Positions 34,332-45,700 of a stretch of 64,000 bases of DNA are shown in pieces (position 1 is the stretch's first letter; every line of letters starts with the position of its first letter). The notes below the pieces were generated by a model. It worked only from the letters and a program-made list of their open reading frames with translations, had not been told where the DNA came from and searched no databases. The DNA lies in assembly GCA_965644295.1 (NCBI GenBank), contig CBFFRP010000404.1:1-64000 (forward strand), given 5' to 3'. This DNA comes from Paraphysomonas bandaiensis (Eukaryota > Chrysophyceae). A program made the translations under genes and the position numbers.

Positions 34332-36366
34332 TCATGAACTTGGCCCAGTACCGTCATTGGATGCCTTCCCATTACCCTCTCCGTTTTCCTCAGCAGGCGC
34401 TGCCGTCACCTCACCAAGCCCAGCAGCCACTGGAACTTCACCGCCCCCATCCATTGGAGAGCAGAATCCCCCACCAGTCGGGTCCATTACTTCTCCAACC
34501 CCACTATCGTAGCCACCACCAGGCATTCCCGTTGGGAACATAGGAAAGGCAGGTTGTGGGGCATAATACGGGGCTTGCTGTTTCGCAAAGTAATTAGGCG
34601 GCTGCATGTAGTGTTCATATTGTGCCATGTATTGTGGCGGCATATATGGTTGCCCTCCATATGGAGCCTGCATTCCATAACCACCACCCATTTGAACATA
34701 CGTAGGATCGAAGTGCGGTCCCTGAAAGCCAGCGCCACCCATATTACCTCGGTGTTGCATGTATCCATGGTTATGATTATTGTATCTCCTGCCACCACGA
34801 TTCCCCTTGTTCCCTCCATGGTAACCAGAGTGTCCAGAATGACCATGAGATGCAACGTTTCCAGAGGACTGGGTGGGTGATTTTACCCCAGGCGTTTGCT
34901 TGGGTGTCGAGGAAGAAGCAGCAGTAGATGGTACGAACTCTACCGCAGTGGCTCGTAAAGTCGAAGCAGGCTTTGGAACTGGTTTTTCTTCCTTCTTATC
35001 CTCAACCTTCTGCTCTTCAATTGAAGCAGCTGTTGTCGACTTCTCTAAAGGCTCAACTGTTTCATTTACTTTTTCTGGAACAGCGGTTTCAGATGATACT
35101 TTGGGTTCCTCTTTTACACTAATTGGTGGAGTACCATCTGCAGAGTGTTCAAGACCTGGGGGGAGAAGAGGATCGCTTTCCCGCTTCGCCTGCTGCTGAG
35201 GAGGCACCACAGCTGTTTCCTTCCTTCCAGCCCTTCCCCATGCACCTCCGCTAGAAGCCGTTGGTGTAGTTGACCCCGACTTTGGTGAAGCGCCTTCCAT
35301 AGACACCTGTCGCCAAGAGCCACCTGGAGAAGACTTTCCGAAATCTCCTCTTCCCCTTCCCTTGCCGGCGGACGCGGAAGGTGATCGTCCGGTCGCCGGT
35401 GCATTCGTACGAGATACCTGTTGACCCTGTTGCTGACGCAGTACCCCACTGTACCGGTCCTCTTCGTCAGCAGTATCATCCACGATCTGTCCACGCTCCT
35501 CAGCTAAGTGGGGGTTACTAGTCACTCCACGCTCGATCTGATAAGCCATACGGTCCGCCCTCGCCTGTTGTTCCTTTGTCAACTGAGATTTATCCAGTTT
35601 CTTTGTGTACAGATTTTCGTCGAAGGTATCCTGCACATCATACAAGCGTTTGTTGGCTTCGAACTGGTCCCAGCTTCCTAAACCCCACTTTCCGTCAATC
35701 TCATTGTCAAGAGTGGTGGAGGTTTCAGGGGCGAGCCAAGAATTGTCGATGGACTGGAGATCGCGTCCCTCCAAGTCAGCAATATTGGTGCGTCGACTAA
35801 GCATGCTATCCGTTTCTAGGTCTTTGGCACCTTCATTCACAGCCAACTTGTCTTTGCTAACCGTCAGATATTGGAGGTCATTAAATGAAATCAGCACGGT
35901 AGACCCAATAGCCACATTATCATCCTGTATCACGCGCCCAGATTGGTCCTACAAAAATACCTCATCTCTGATTGCACCCACAATAAAACACACACCAATT
36001 TTCTGGCAGCCTTCAGAGCAATTTCATGTTTCTTCCCCTCAAACGGAGTTGCTGTATATAAAACGCCCTTGTAGACTCTGTTATCAACCAGTCGAGCCTC
36101 CACCTCAAGCCCCTATAGCAACACACTCTATCAGATAGATCCATACAGCTCTATCCCACTACCGTTACGCTTTGAAGGAATGCCAAAAATGCGCTTCGAT
36201 GATTGTCTCTATTCCGACTGGAAAGATCTGTAAACATCCATAAGGAGGTGTGTATATACAGGCGTATATATATATTCATACCTTTCACAAAAGCTTTTAA
36301 TACACTCTCCTGAGGAACATCTTTGGGACGGCCGGGCCCGTTATTGCGCCTTCGGCTAGAGTTCAT
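34332..36366 (-). CDS. ATXN2: Ataxin-2 / Pbp1 homologue
   Basis: Stress-granule and poly(A)-binding-protein-associated RNA regulator. Exons 36366-36282, 36227-36169, 36112-35996 and 35948-34332 (introns 54, 56 and 47 nt) give 625 aa. An Lsm domain (about residues 28-115) spans all junctions (LEVEARLVDNRVYKGVLYTA, STVLISFNDLQYLTV). The LsmAD region (about 165-240) has WDQFEANKRLYDVQDTFDENLY. Long disordered Ser/Pro/Gln and Lys/Glu-rich linkers follow. A PAM2 motif, LRATAVEFVP (about residue 427), should bind the MLLE domain of poly(A)-binding protein. The C-terminus is Gly/Tyr/Met/Pro-rich and prion-like. The domain order is the canonical one for the family. Confidence 0.92.
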
Positions 36367-37501
36367 CCCCAACTCCAAGCTCAGCAAATCCTGTGTATAA
36401 TAAGATTCACGAGCTGAACATTAATACTGTCCTGCAAGTAAACTCTTTTCTACCCACACTAATATACATACATACACATATATACATACAGCACACCCCA
36501 TACATTACTATACACACATACTTCAAAGAATACGCCGTACCAAACCCATACACATTCCACCTCTACATTTCTTTGTTTTTCAGTTTGTCCATTTAAGATA
36601 TTTTCCTTCCTCATTTTAGTGGGGGCCGGTTTGTCCCATTAATACCCATTGCAGCACACATGCATCAACAGGAGATGTGATATGGATCCGCTGTCAGTCG
36701 TACCATTACCTAGAAAATAGAATAGCTGATGCAATATAATAGCTACAACTGCTGAAGGTATTGCAATTATGGACACTTAGTCCTTTTTGTGGAGTGTGGC
36801 ACTACGGAATAGATTAATATAAGCACCAGTCCCTTACATGATACACCTCATGTTGCACTCAGATAAGATGGACAACGCAACGAAACAAATTGAGCCTAAA
36901 ATACTAGACGTATAAGATGTGAATTGAAGTACTAGTATATAAATGAATATACTTCGTTGCATATATATATGTATACGAGTTCTTGGTGTGGTTGTGGTCT
37001 ATACTGGTCGAAATAGAGTGTGTTCACTGTAAAACGCTATATCATTATTTTCGTCTATCTATTAGTTATATATTATTTTCTGTATACAGTATATTTCGTT
37101 TTTCTTGTACCATATTTCATTCAAGGGAACAGAACTGTTCTCTATACCAAAAAGTTGCAATGGAAAAGAAGGCACATAGAGCCCTCTATAATAAATCTGG
37201 CTTCTACTGTTTGCTTTATTCAGTAGTAGGATATATAAGACCTTATAAGATATTGGTTGATATGATTTGGTTCTACTTCTAGTAACGGATCATTATTAAA
37301 CACTAATCTTCTCTACTAATTCATGAAAACGGGAATTAGTAATCAAAACTAATGACTCAATATTAGTGACTACAAAACTAATTAGTTAATACAATTAACA
37401 CAACTATAGGGTAGAAACACAGAAAAGTAAAAGCCGACTACTGTAGAAATATACATTCTTCAGAAGTCGCTCCAATATTATTGATATGTATACAGCATGC
37501 A
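36367..37501. other. Intergenic, no gene seen
   Basis: Upstream region of the ataxin-2 homologue and 3' flank of the subtilase gene. It includes a run of ATACAT/ACAC simple sequence around 36465-36520. Short open frames on the plus strand have no recognisable content. Confidence 0.5.
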
Positions 37502-40045
37502 TCAAGTCGATCTATATATATCGTCCATAGTGGGACCATAGTCATTGGATCTTTGATGTACTACGTAAGTCTCACGCTGACTATCCTTCTTACTAAACAT
37601 GTTCGAACATAAGTACAGTACACAAGCTAGCGCAAAAGCGGCCACAATAGATATGACAACAGCCAGAGTCACTTCCGAGGAGAGACTACTGCTTTCCCCG
37701 CCTCTGGTTTCATAAGCGACACGACCGACTTCACCGGATAGAACGAGAGCAAAGGGTTGAGTTGTCACTAACAAGTGTGCGCTGACTTTGACCGTATACT
37801 CCGCGTTTCTAACTGGATGAGAGATGTCGACTACCTCAACAGTGTTGAGTCTGTCGTATTTTCCTTCAGAGTCAGTTGTCACTAATGGATAGAATGAGTG
37901 TGTAGAATTGTAAATCTCCAAGTCTAAATCATTTATTAGCACTTTCGAGGCCCCAATGGTTCCATACATGTCCTGTCGAGTAAAAATCAGAGGTGGGTAC
38001 AAATGCTCAAGTTTGCAAGAATATACCGTATACACCAACGTTGCGCGTATGGGTTGGAGGTTCTCCGTATCTGCTGTTGTGAAGACTATTTCCTGGTATT
38101 CAGAGGTATATGTGAGCTCGGCATAATGTGCACTGTTACTATTGGATGCGCCCAGCACGAATAAAGTAAGGCCCTGAAGCGACGAATTTACACCAAAGGA
38201 GAGAACAGTATCCAGCTGTGCCCGCCCATATCCTTGATTAAAATCTCCCCTCTCCGTTGACTCAGTAGTCTTATCATCGTTTACAATGAGTTCCAAAGGA
38301 ACAGCACTATGCACGAGCATTGCTTTGAGCAAAGCACCCGAGGGTGAAAAGCCGTCCTCCAGAGAGGCCTGCCCTGTGGGATAATACCCTGACATAAAGT
38401 ACTCTCGCACAAGTGCAGCGTGCCCTGCAAGCAGTGGACAGGAGTAAGAGGTACCCCGACCAACAACTAAGTCGCAGGTCGACTCTCCGGTGTATGGATA
38501 TTGTTCGGCTGCGTTCGATATATAATACCCTAAGACAAAAAGTCAAGAACATTGTATAGCCATATAACTCACTAACCCACGCCACACACATCAGGTTTTA
38601 ATCTCCCATCGGACGTCGGTCCTTTAGATGAAAATCCTGCCAAGGATTTCTGGTTAAAATTACGTCCAGACAGGTCATAAGCATTCCAGCTTCGACCAGC
38701 GTTGAGACTCGCTCCAGCTGTAAGTCCGCTCTTACATGTGCCTGGCGACCCGACTGTATAGCTTCCATCCTCCCCGGAGTTCCCTCCAGCAACAAAAACA
38801 ATGGCATCTGAGTGGTCCCACATAAATACATCCAGATTTCGTGCATCAGTTGTGTACGTGCTGGACGAAGAACCCCAGGACATACTTTGCACTCGTGCCC
38901 CAACATTATAGAGGGGCGAGAAAAGATCTGTGTCAACGTTGGGGGGTATAACCAGTGCCCCATTAGAGTACCCTGAATAAATCATAAGCAAAATAACTAC
39001 ATGACATCACAACCCAACCTATATCGAAGAAAGCTATTTTGCCATTGAAAGCAGCACCATTATAGGCCTCGTATCCGTCAGACCGTGAGCATTTCCCCGC
39101 TGCTACGCCCGACACAGTTGTCCCGTGCGATGCTCCATCCTCGTTGTCCACGTAGGTATCATAATAAACTACTTTTCGGTGGTTGTAATTTACAGTATCA
39201 TATGGAAAAGGTGTATTTGGGTCGAAGAAAAAGCAGGAGTATGGGTCAATACCAGTGTCAGCGATTCCTATTATCTCTCCTGTTCCGGTTAGATTAGCCG
39301 CATGAATGGTACTATAACTACCAAGTCCCGATTGTAGGACGCTATTCGCCCACTTGCTATGCACCGTCATGGCTGGCCTATGCTCCACCCACTGCACCTC
39401 CGAGAGAGACGAGAAAAAGTTCACTGCATCCCACAGTCGAATACACTCCACAGATACAGCAATCATGCTCTGTTTTTCGCTTTCGTTATTCGAGTGGAAA
39501 ACCTTAAAATCGTGCGATTGCAGGTTATTCGTAAGCCATGAATTTATCTTCTTCTTTACAAACTCCAACTCCTCAAAAGAAATGGCAAAAAATGAAACAT
39601 GTAAAGTTATTTCCGCTTCCCTTTCACATATATTTGTATCGTGAAGTGCCTTATCAACTTTGAGCTGAGGTAAAACGGGTGAATAATCTACAACTGTCTC
39701 TGTAAAATGTCGAGCTAGTGTCTCCATTGTATCCTTATCAGCATAGAGTACAGCATGATTAGTATTAACAATCCCATAATGACTCATATCTCTATGACGA
39801 ATGAATGTCATCACTTCATCGTGACAGCTCTTCTCACACCCACTCGTATACTTCAATACATATGGATGCTTGTATTCACGTGATATAGATGCAGTGTAGC
39901 TTCTGAGTGTGTCGTCTAATTCAGAGTCGGATGTGAATATCTTCTCAGCTCGACAGTTAAACAACTCTTCCCAGTTAGATATAGAGCGCAGAGCATTACC
40001 TGTCAGCAACACTGATGCAAACACAGTCAGCAGCAGACTCGGCAT
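37502..40045 (-). CDS. Membrane-anchored subtilisin-like serine protease (peptidase S8)
   Basis: Three exons (40045-39019, 38972-38577, 38529-37502; introns 46 and 47 nt) give 816 aa. An N-terminal signal peptide (MPSLLLTVFASVLLTGNA) precedes a prodomain-like region of about 230 residues. The catalytic triad is intact: Asp in GIADTGID (about 263), His in GASHGTTVSGVAAG (about 306) and Ser in GTSYSCP (about 501), with the oxyanion Asn in GGNSGEDG. A C-terminal beta-rich domain is followed by one TM helix (VTLAVVISIVAAFALACVLYL, about 750-772) and a cytosolic tail of about 40 residues, indicating a type I protein in the secretory pathway or on the surface. The physiological substrate is unknown. 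It is divergent from the SDR gene, sharing a 395-bp intergenic region. Confidence 0.9.
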
Positions 40046-40440
40046 AGCTGATACACTCTACGATGGATCTCTCAGGAATAGTCCTGTGCTGCTGAACATA
40101 TAAGCAAGCTCGTAACCCGCCCAACCAGCCCAGTGCGTGTACAACAGATTCATATGGACGTATACCGCATGTACAGCAGTATCAAGTACGTACGTTTATA
40201 TGTATGGTAGGTATATGCAGCAGGACGACTATGTACTTGGTATGTACAGGAGTACCTATAATGAGGTAGGTACGTACGTAGGTACGTAGGTAGGTACATA
40301 TGTATACAGTGGGAGGCAGGTATGTACTGCTGTATGTATGTTGGTAGAGGAAGGAGGCATGGAGGCAGCCAGGTGGGTATGATTCTGCCTGGACATGTTT
40401 GTTCATACGTGGTAGTTAGTGTCATTCTAGAGGCAGCGAT
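40046..40440. promoter_or_regulatory. Head-to-head promoter region, subtilase / SDR
   Basis: These 395 bp lie between divergent start codons. TGTACAGCAGTA is at 40170-40181, with a related TACTGCTGTA at 40325-40334. A GTAC/GTAG-rich simple-sequence stretch spans about 40245-40335 (for example GTAGGTACGTACGTAGGT). It is likely a shared regulatory region. Confidence 0.45.
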
Positions 40441-41418
40441 ATGAACCACACCAAGAATATCGTAATCACCGGTGCATGTCGTGGTATCGGCAAAAGTCTT
40501 GCCCATATACTCGCCAATAGCGGCTATAGCTTAACTCTGGGTGTATTGGATGTGGAGAGAGGCAGAGCAGTGGCGGACACTATCAAACAGAGTTGTCAGC
40601 ACGATAACGTCACCATATCCGTCGATCACATTGATTTAACTAATTTCAATAGCATTCGTATGTTTGCTAGTCACATAGACGCCTGTAGTGTGCTCATCAA
40701 TAATGCCGGTGTGATGAACGGCAGTCTGCATAAGAGTAACGGCATTGAGAGCACTATGATCACTAACCACTTCGGACCCTTCTTACTCACACGACTGCTC
40801 CTGCCCACACTATTACAAACCTCAATGGATAGTAAAGAGGTGTCCAGGATCGTTAATGTAGCCTCTGCTAATGAACAAAAGGCAATGGCTTTTCCTGGGG
40901 CTGATCCTACTGGCAATTCCGCAATAAGAGGTGAATTACCTGATTCGGTTTCGTTTCAGAAAGGGGCAACTGATAAACACACATTTTATGGTTTATTATC
41001 GGGTACGTCGTGGATGACTGAAGGCCCGCAGCCGTACTTCATGCACACGGCGTATGCGAACTCTAGTCTTTGTATCTTATTGTCGACCTTTGAGCTGTCG
41101 AGGCGTTTGTCTCGGCTCCCTCCCTCTCGAGGTAAGGTAACAGTTAATGCTGTGTGCCCTGGATATGTGAATACTGAATTGTGGAAAGACTCCCGGGTAT
41201 GGAATTACCTCAGATGGGTGCTACTAAAATCTCCTGATCAGGCGGGTGCAATGATAGCTGAATTTGCCACCTCGATGCAGTATACCGATACTACAGGTCA
41301 GTTTTTTAGCAGTATTGCAGATACGAAGCCTTCTCGAATGGCAGATTCAGAGGAGTTAGCTAAGTTAGTTTGGAAACATAGCAGCGAAATTGTCGAAGTA
41401 CCAGAGAACTTGGTGTAG
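40441..41418 (+). CDS. Short-chain dehydrogenase/reductase-like protein lacking the catalytic lysine
   Basis: A single-exon 325-aa protein of the SDR superfamily (retinol-dehydrogenase/WWOX-like). The cofactor-binding motif TGACRGIG (residues 11-18), an acidic residue after beta-2 (LDVERG) and the structural NNAGV (about 87-91) support a Rossmann fold. Substrate-side features NVASAN (Ser) and VCPGYVNTEL are in place. The catalytic Y-x-x-x-K reads YANSS, so Tyr is kept but Lys is replaced by Ser (AGT). The protein may be an inactive or regulatory member, or may use altered chemistry. There is no signal peptide or TM segment. It shares its upstream region with the divergent subtilase gene. Confidence 0.85.
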   Translation: MNHTKNIVITGACRGIGKSLAHILANSGYSLTLGVLDVERGRAVADTIKQSCQHDNVTISVDHIDLTNFNSIRMFASHIDACSVLINNAGVMNGSLHKSNGIESTMITNHFGPFLLTRLLLPTLLQTSMDSKEVSRIVNVASANEQKAMAFPGADPTGNSAIRGELPDSVSFQKGATDKHTFYGLLSGTSWMTEGPQPYFMHTAYANSSLCILLSTFELSRRLSRLPPSRGKVTVNAVCPGYVNTELWKDSRVWNYLRWVLLKSPDQAGAMIAEFATSMQYTDTTGQFFSSIADTKPSRMADSEELAKLVWKHSSEIVEVPENLV

Positions 41419-41897
41419 TTGTCTTCTGTGCTTTCCACTGCTATAATAAGTAGGGTAACTATGTTCATATTGTTTCAAGTGAGTGTATACATCTTATGTT
41501 TTATACTGCATAAAGCATCATTGTGATGGGCTTCTTTTGATACACTATTTCGCTTGCATGTTATGCCAGTTGTTGACAACGGTGTAATGGAGGAATACAT
41601 ACTCGTTGACATCACGTAGCACATGAGTTCATATTTAATATGAAGTATAGAAAAAAGATAGCTTATTGAGCTATATACAGAGAAGATAGTACTCTGAGCT
41701 ACGAGACAACAAGTCTAGACTTAGCGATGGGAAAATAGGAACACAGATATAGAGTTCTAGATGTAGCAGACTTCAAGAGTAATAAGTTACGATTGAGTGT
41801 TGAGATTTATTGGAAAGCTTTTTCTTTTCACTATCACCTGTACATATGGAAAAGGAGTATAAGACAATCAATATCTCTTATGATGATGCTGAAACAC
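41419..41897. other. Intergenic, no gene seen
   Basis: 3' flank of the SDR gene up to the hAT-type MITE. No coding signal. Confidence 0.5.
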
Positions 41898-42100
41898 CAG
41901 AGCTGTGTATGAAATAATTGTCAATTACTTGACGCAGGTTGTAGTCAATTATAATTGCAATTTTTACTTGCTGTCTCAATTTCAATTATTTCAATTAATT
42001 GAAGCGGGCTGGAGTCAATTATAATTGCACTTATAATTTGATATCCCAATTTCAATCATTGCAATTTCAACAATTGGCAATTAATTGTTACGCAGCCCTG
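41898..42100. mobile_element. hAT-type MITE (203 bp) with 8-bp target-site duplication
   Basis: The left end CAGAGCTGTGTATGAAATAA and right end TTAATTGTTACGCAGCCCTG are imperfect inverted repeats of the CAGGGCTGCG type. Flanking octamers TGAAACAC (41890-41897) and TCAAACAC (42101-42108) match at 7 of 8 positions, the duplication length expected for hAT. Internal sequence matches the left part of the 1.84-kb element at 31930, so this is probably its deletion derivative. It has no coding capacity. Confidence 0.85.
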
Positions 42101-42284
42101 TCAAACACCTGTAGTCGGGTCAGAAGTAAGTCGTGTGTACAAAAGGGATAAGCTAAGCTACAGAATATAGAATAAACTAATTATGTTGCCTGTATACACT
42201 GTATACGTTACAGTAGCAATGTGGTGATGTTATTCCAGAAATTCCAAAATCATATATTTGTTTAGTTCGCATAAATGCAAAACT

Positions 42285-42365
42285 CCTAGTGTGAAATTCT
42301 TATTATTAGCAATAGGCGTCAAGGATCTGCGCCAGATAAGTAGCTAGAAGGCTAGAAGGGAGAAG
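42285..42365 (+). repeat. Dispersed repeat A, 5'-end fragment
   Basis: TTATTATTAGCAATAGGCGTCAAGGATC...TAGCTAGAAGGCTAG matches the start of the copies at 6755 and 58190. The rest of the element is absent. Confidence 0.65.
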
Positions 42366-42795
42366 ATCTCTATGGACGTGAGACCTTGGAGTGCAGCTGG
42401 GCTTCACCACTGTATTTTCTATCATATCAGTAGTAAAAATAAATACTGTATTCTCCAAGGAAAACCTTAGAAACGCAACTTTTAATAGCTTACAATGAGA
42501 AAAAGTCAACAATCATGAAGAATGCCACACATGTTGAATATTAGTCTGATGAAGTGCATGTGCACGAGCTTATCCGAAACTGACATAAATAGGATGGTTT
42601 GAAAGTTTTTTGCTATTTCAATGACAAGTATGTTTCTTTCAACGACAGCAGACCTTGTTTGCGAATATATATTAAGCCAAAAGCCGCAAATTGCTTACAA
42701 AACGAAAGTGTTATATTATTATGATACCAGATACTGCGCGTTTGAAAACTATATATCATATTTTATCATGTTCCTATATTCGAACCATTGTGAAA

Positions 42796-45700
42796 TTATT
42801 GACCTCCAGCAAGAAGCAAAGCAACACCCCGCTTCGTCCAAAACTCAGATGAAAATCTACCACATCTCAGCTCCACAGTGGCAACAAAGGAAGGTCGTTC
42901 TCTTGTACCCGTTCGAACGGGGTACATATACAACGGACAGCTATAAAAGCCTTTGGCAGCTTTCCGTTTGCCCTCTACAGGCTTGAAGTGAATGATTGCC
43001 ATTGGTGATAGCAACTCCATTGGCTTTGGCTCTTCCAAGAATCCACTCGAAAACTGCCAACAAGCTCCTTCAACAAAGAGTCCACTAATGTATACACCTT
43101 CCTTTGGTGGAGCTGTTATTTGATTCACATCATTGTGGGACAGGACAGGAAACTCCCAACTGAGAGCGTCAATAGCTACCCCATTAGCCCGAGCTGATGT
43201 CTGCAATATAGCAGTGAGAAAACCAGTAGGGTAAGTAAATCCTGGTAACCAAAACTGTTTCGGTAACTCATTTTCTGACCATTCACGGAAGAGATCGCAA
43301 CGTTGATTCAGATCTCTCATCCAAGAACCAAGGGGCTTAACACTAGGATACGTTTTGCTCCACGGGCGAGGGACACGGAGAGTGGACAATGCATCCATTA
43401 CTTCTTCAAGTTCAGGTGTGACAGCAATGAGGCCTTCAATTGCTTTTCCTATTCCTTTTAGTGTTGAATGAAGCTTACCCAGGAGGAGGTTATATCTGTC
43501 TAATTCCTGAAACAACACAGTCTTAAGAGGTTCTGGATCAGAGCGATTTTCCATCTTCTGTTTAATTTTCCGAGTATCAAACAAATCAGGTGTTTGTGCT
43601 AATAAATCGATACACTGCTTAGCCAAAGGGTCTTCCGCATTGTCATCCGTCGTCGAAACTGCAGCAGGCTGTAATGACACCAGCACTTCTATCAATGCAT
43701 TTGCATCATCAATTTGAGAAGAAATATCAGCATTGGGGTGCTGTCCAAAGGCAGCAGGATGATCATTGGCCGGCATGCTGCGAATGAAATCTTTATAGTG
43801 CTGTAGCTCACCATCAGAAGGAATGTAATAATGCGGTAATTCGGAAAGTAAAAAGTTGTCAGTGTTAATAGCTGCATCACAGAAAAACTCTCCTATGTAA
43901 ACATTGACAAGGCGCCTGTCCCAATCATCTGTTACACGTCCACCATAGTTCGCTTCTGCAATAAGGTACTTCATAGCGTCAAATGGAACCTTGTTGGGAT
44001 ACTCATCCAGAAAAACAATGATGAGATCGTGGCAAATAGCAAAGTCAGACTCATTAAAGTCATAGGGAATATTAAATCCCAGCGATTTAAACTTACGTCG
44101 CTCCAGCAATATTGCATGGAACCATACCAGTGCAAACAAAAGTCTTCTGTATGCCGATTTCTGGTTGCATCGATGGAACTGTTCTTCTCCTATCGTGTTG
44201 AAAAGTGTTTGTAAGTTCGCTCTGAGCCCACGAGGAGGTTCAGTTGTCATTTTAATTCCTCGCTGCAGAACTGTTATAGGGAATTTCGGGTCTGGACTAG
44301 ACGACAACCACAACCTGAAATTAGGATGAGGATTTCCTTCGATGTAAGACTCGATCATTTTTTCAAGTGTTGGCATCCATGAGAGCATAAGATGACAATT
44401 AGCTAAGAACACCCAACTACCATTGACCAAGCCATCATTTACCATTCTAACTGCTGTTGGCGCCTGACCTTGACCAAGTGCGCAGTTATCGACATGCATA
44501 CCCAACTGGGCAGCCAACTGGAATATACCCGCGGTTGGATCCACACCAGGTGAAAGCACAAATATTAAAGGAGTTTTGGAATTGCTGGTTTCGTACACAG
44601 CCTTCAAATCAAAGTTCGGTGGATCTACATACTCTGCACCAATATTATTCGATATAAATTTGGCAGCAGCAAATTGGACCCGATCAATTCTCAGAGCACG
44701 AAGCAAACACAGCTTTTGCATTTCCGACGCTTTATTTGACCAGTCTCCAGGGAGCGGCTCGTCTTCAGGTTTCCCAGACAAGTACCACGCCTTCCAATCA
44801 CGTTGCATTTGTTCAAACGAAGATGCGATACCCTGAAACCCAGGTAGTTTCTCCAGTTCTGTCACACTATCCCAAACATCAGCAGGAAGCCACTCTTGCC
44901 CGGGATTGTTTCGCTGAGCTGATCTGTCCACTAGTCCAGCCCCATAAGCAAAAAATGTAAATTCGTCTTTTGGAATTGTTCCAGAGGCCTCCATAATCTT
45001 AAAACACAACTGTAGTGAGAAAAGCAACTTATGAGATTCGAACAGTCCGCGGCAAGTGTATTTGTAGACAGCAAGCGTATGTGCTGTGTTGATGTCATCA
45101 CAACGTTTGGCAACAGGCATGTCAAAATTATCAGTTCGACTATTTTCGATCGACATTATAAATAGCGTCACATAAGCATCAAGGGAAAACTGATACATAG
45201 GATCCACACGCCCCATGTCGTCGAGAACGAAGTAGGCCAGTGAAGCACGAATTGCTGCAGATCGGTATCCCATACGAGCTGCATCAATTTTCTTCTCCGT
45301 TTCTTCGGCCACTACCAGCTGCTTAGTGACATCCTCTGCAGTAATTTTGGATTGTTGGAGTGTGTTTACTAAGCCCTCATCGTCTAACAAGGAGCCTGTT
45401 GACTCACTCAATAAACGAAGAATCTCATCTTCCAAATCCGTGAGCTGACGTTTACCTGATGCAACCAATATAGTGAGTTCACTCTTCTGCTTTTCCAAAT
45501 CTGGCTCCTCTTTCTGAACTACAATTCCAAGAAGTTGCGCCTCCAGACCAGTTTTTTTAACAGCAAAGTTGACAACAGTAGCTTTCGTTGAAATTTCTGG
45601 TGTATAATGAGGATTCGCAAGTTTCGTTGTAATATACAACTTAAAATCAGGAGAGTAGTCTAGCTCTTTATCTCCGATACGCATGATTTCCCTGTTCCCA

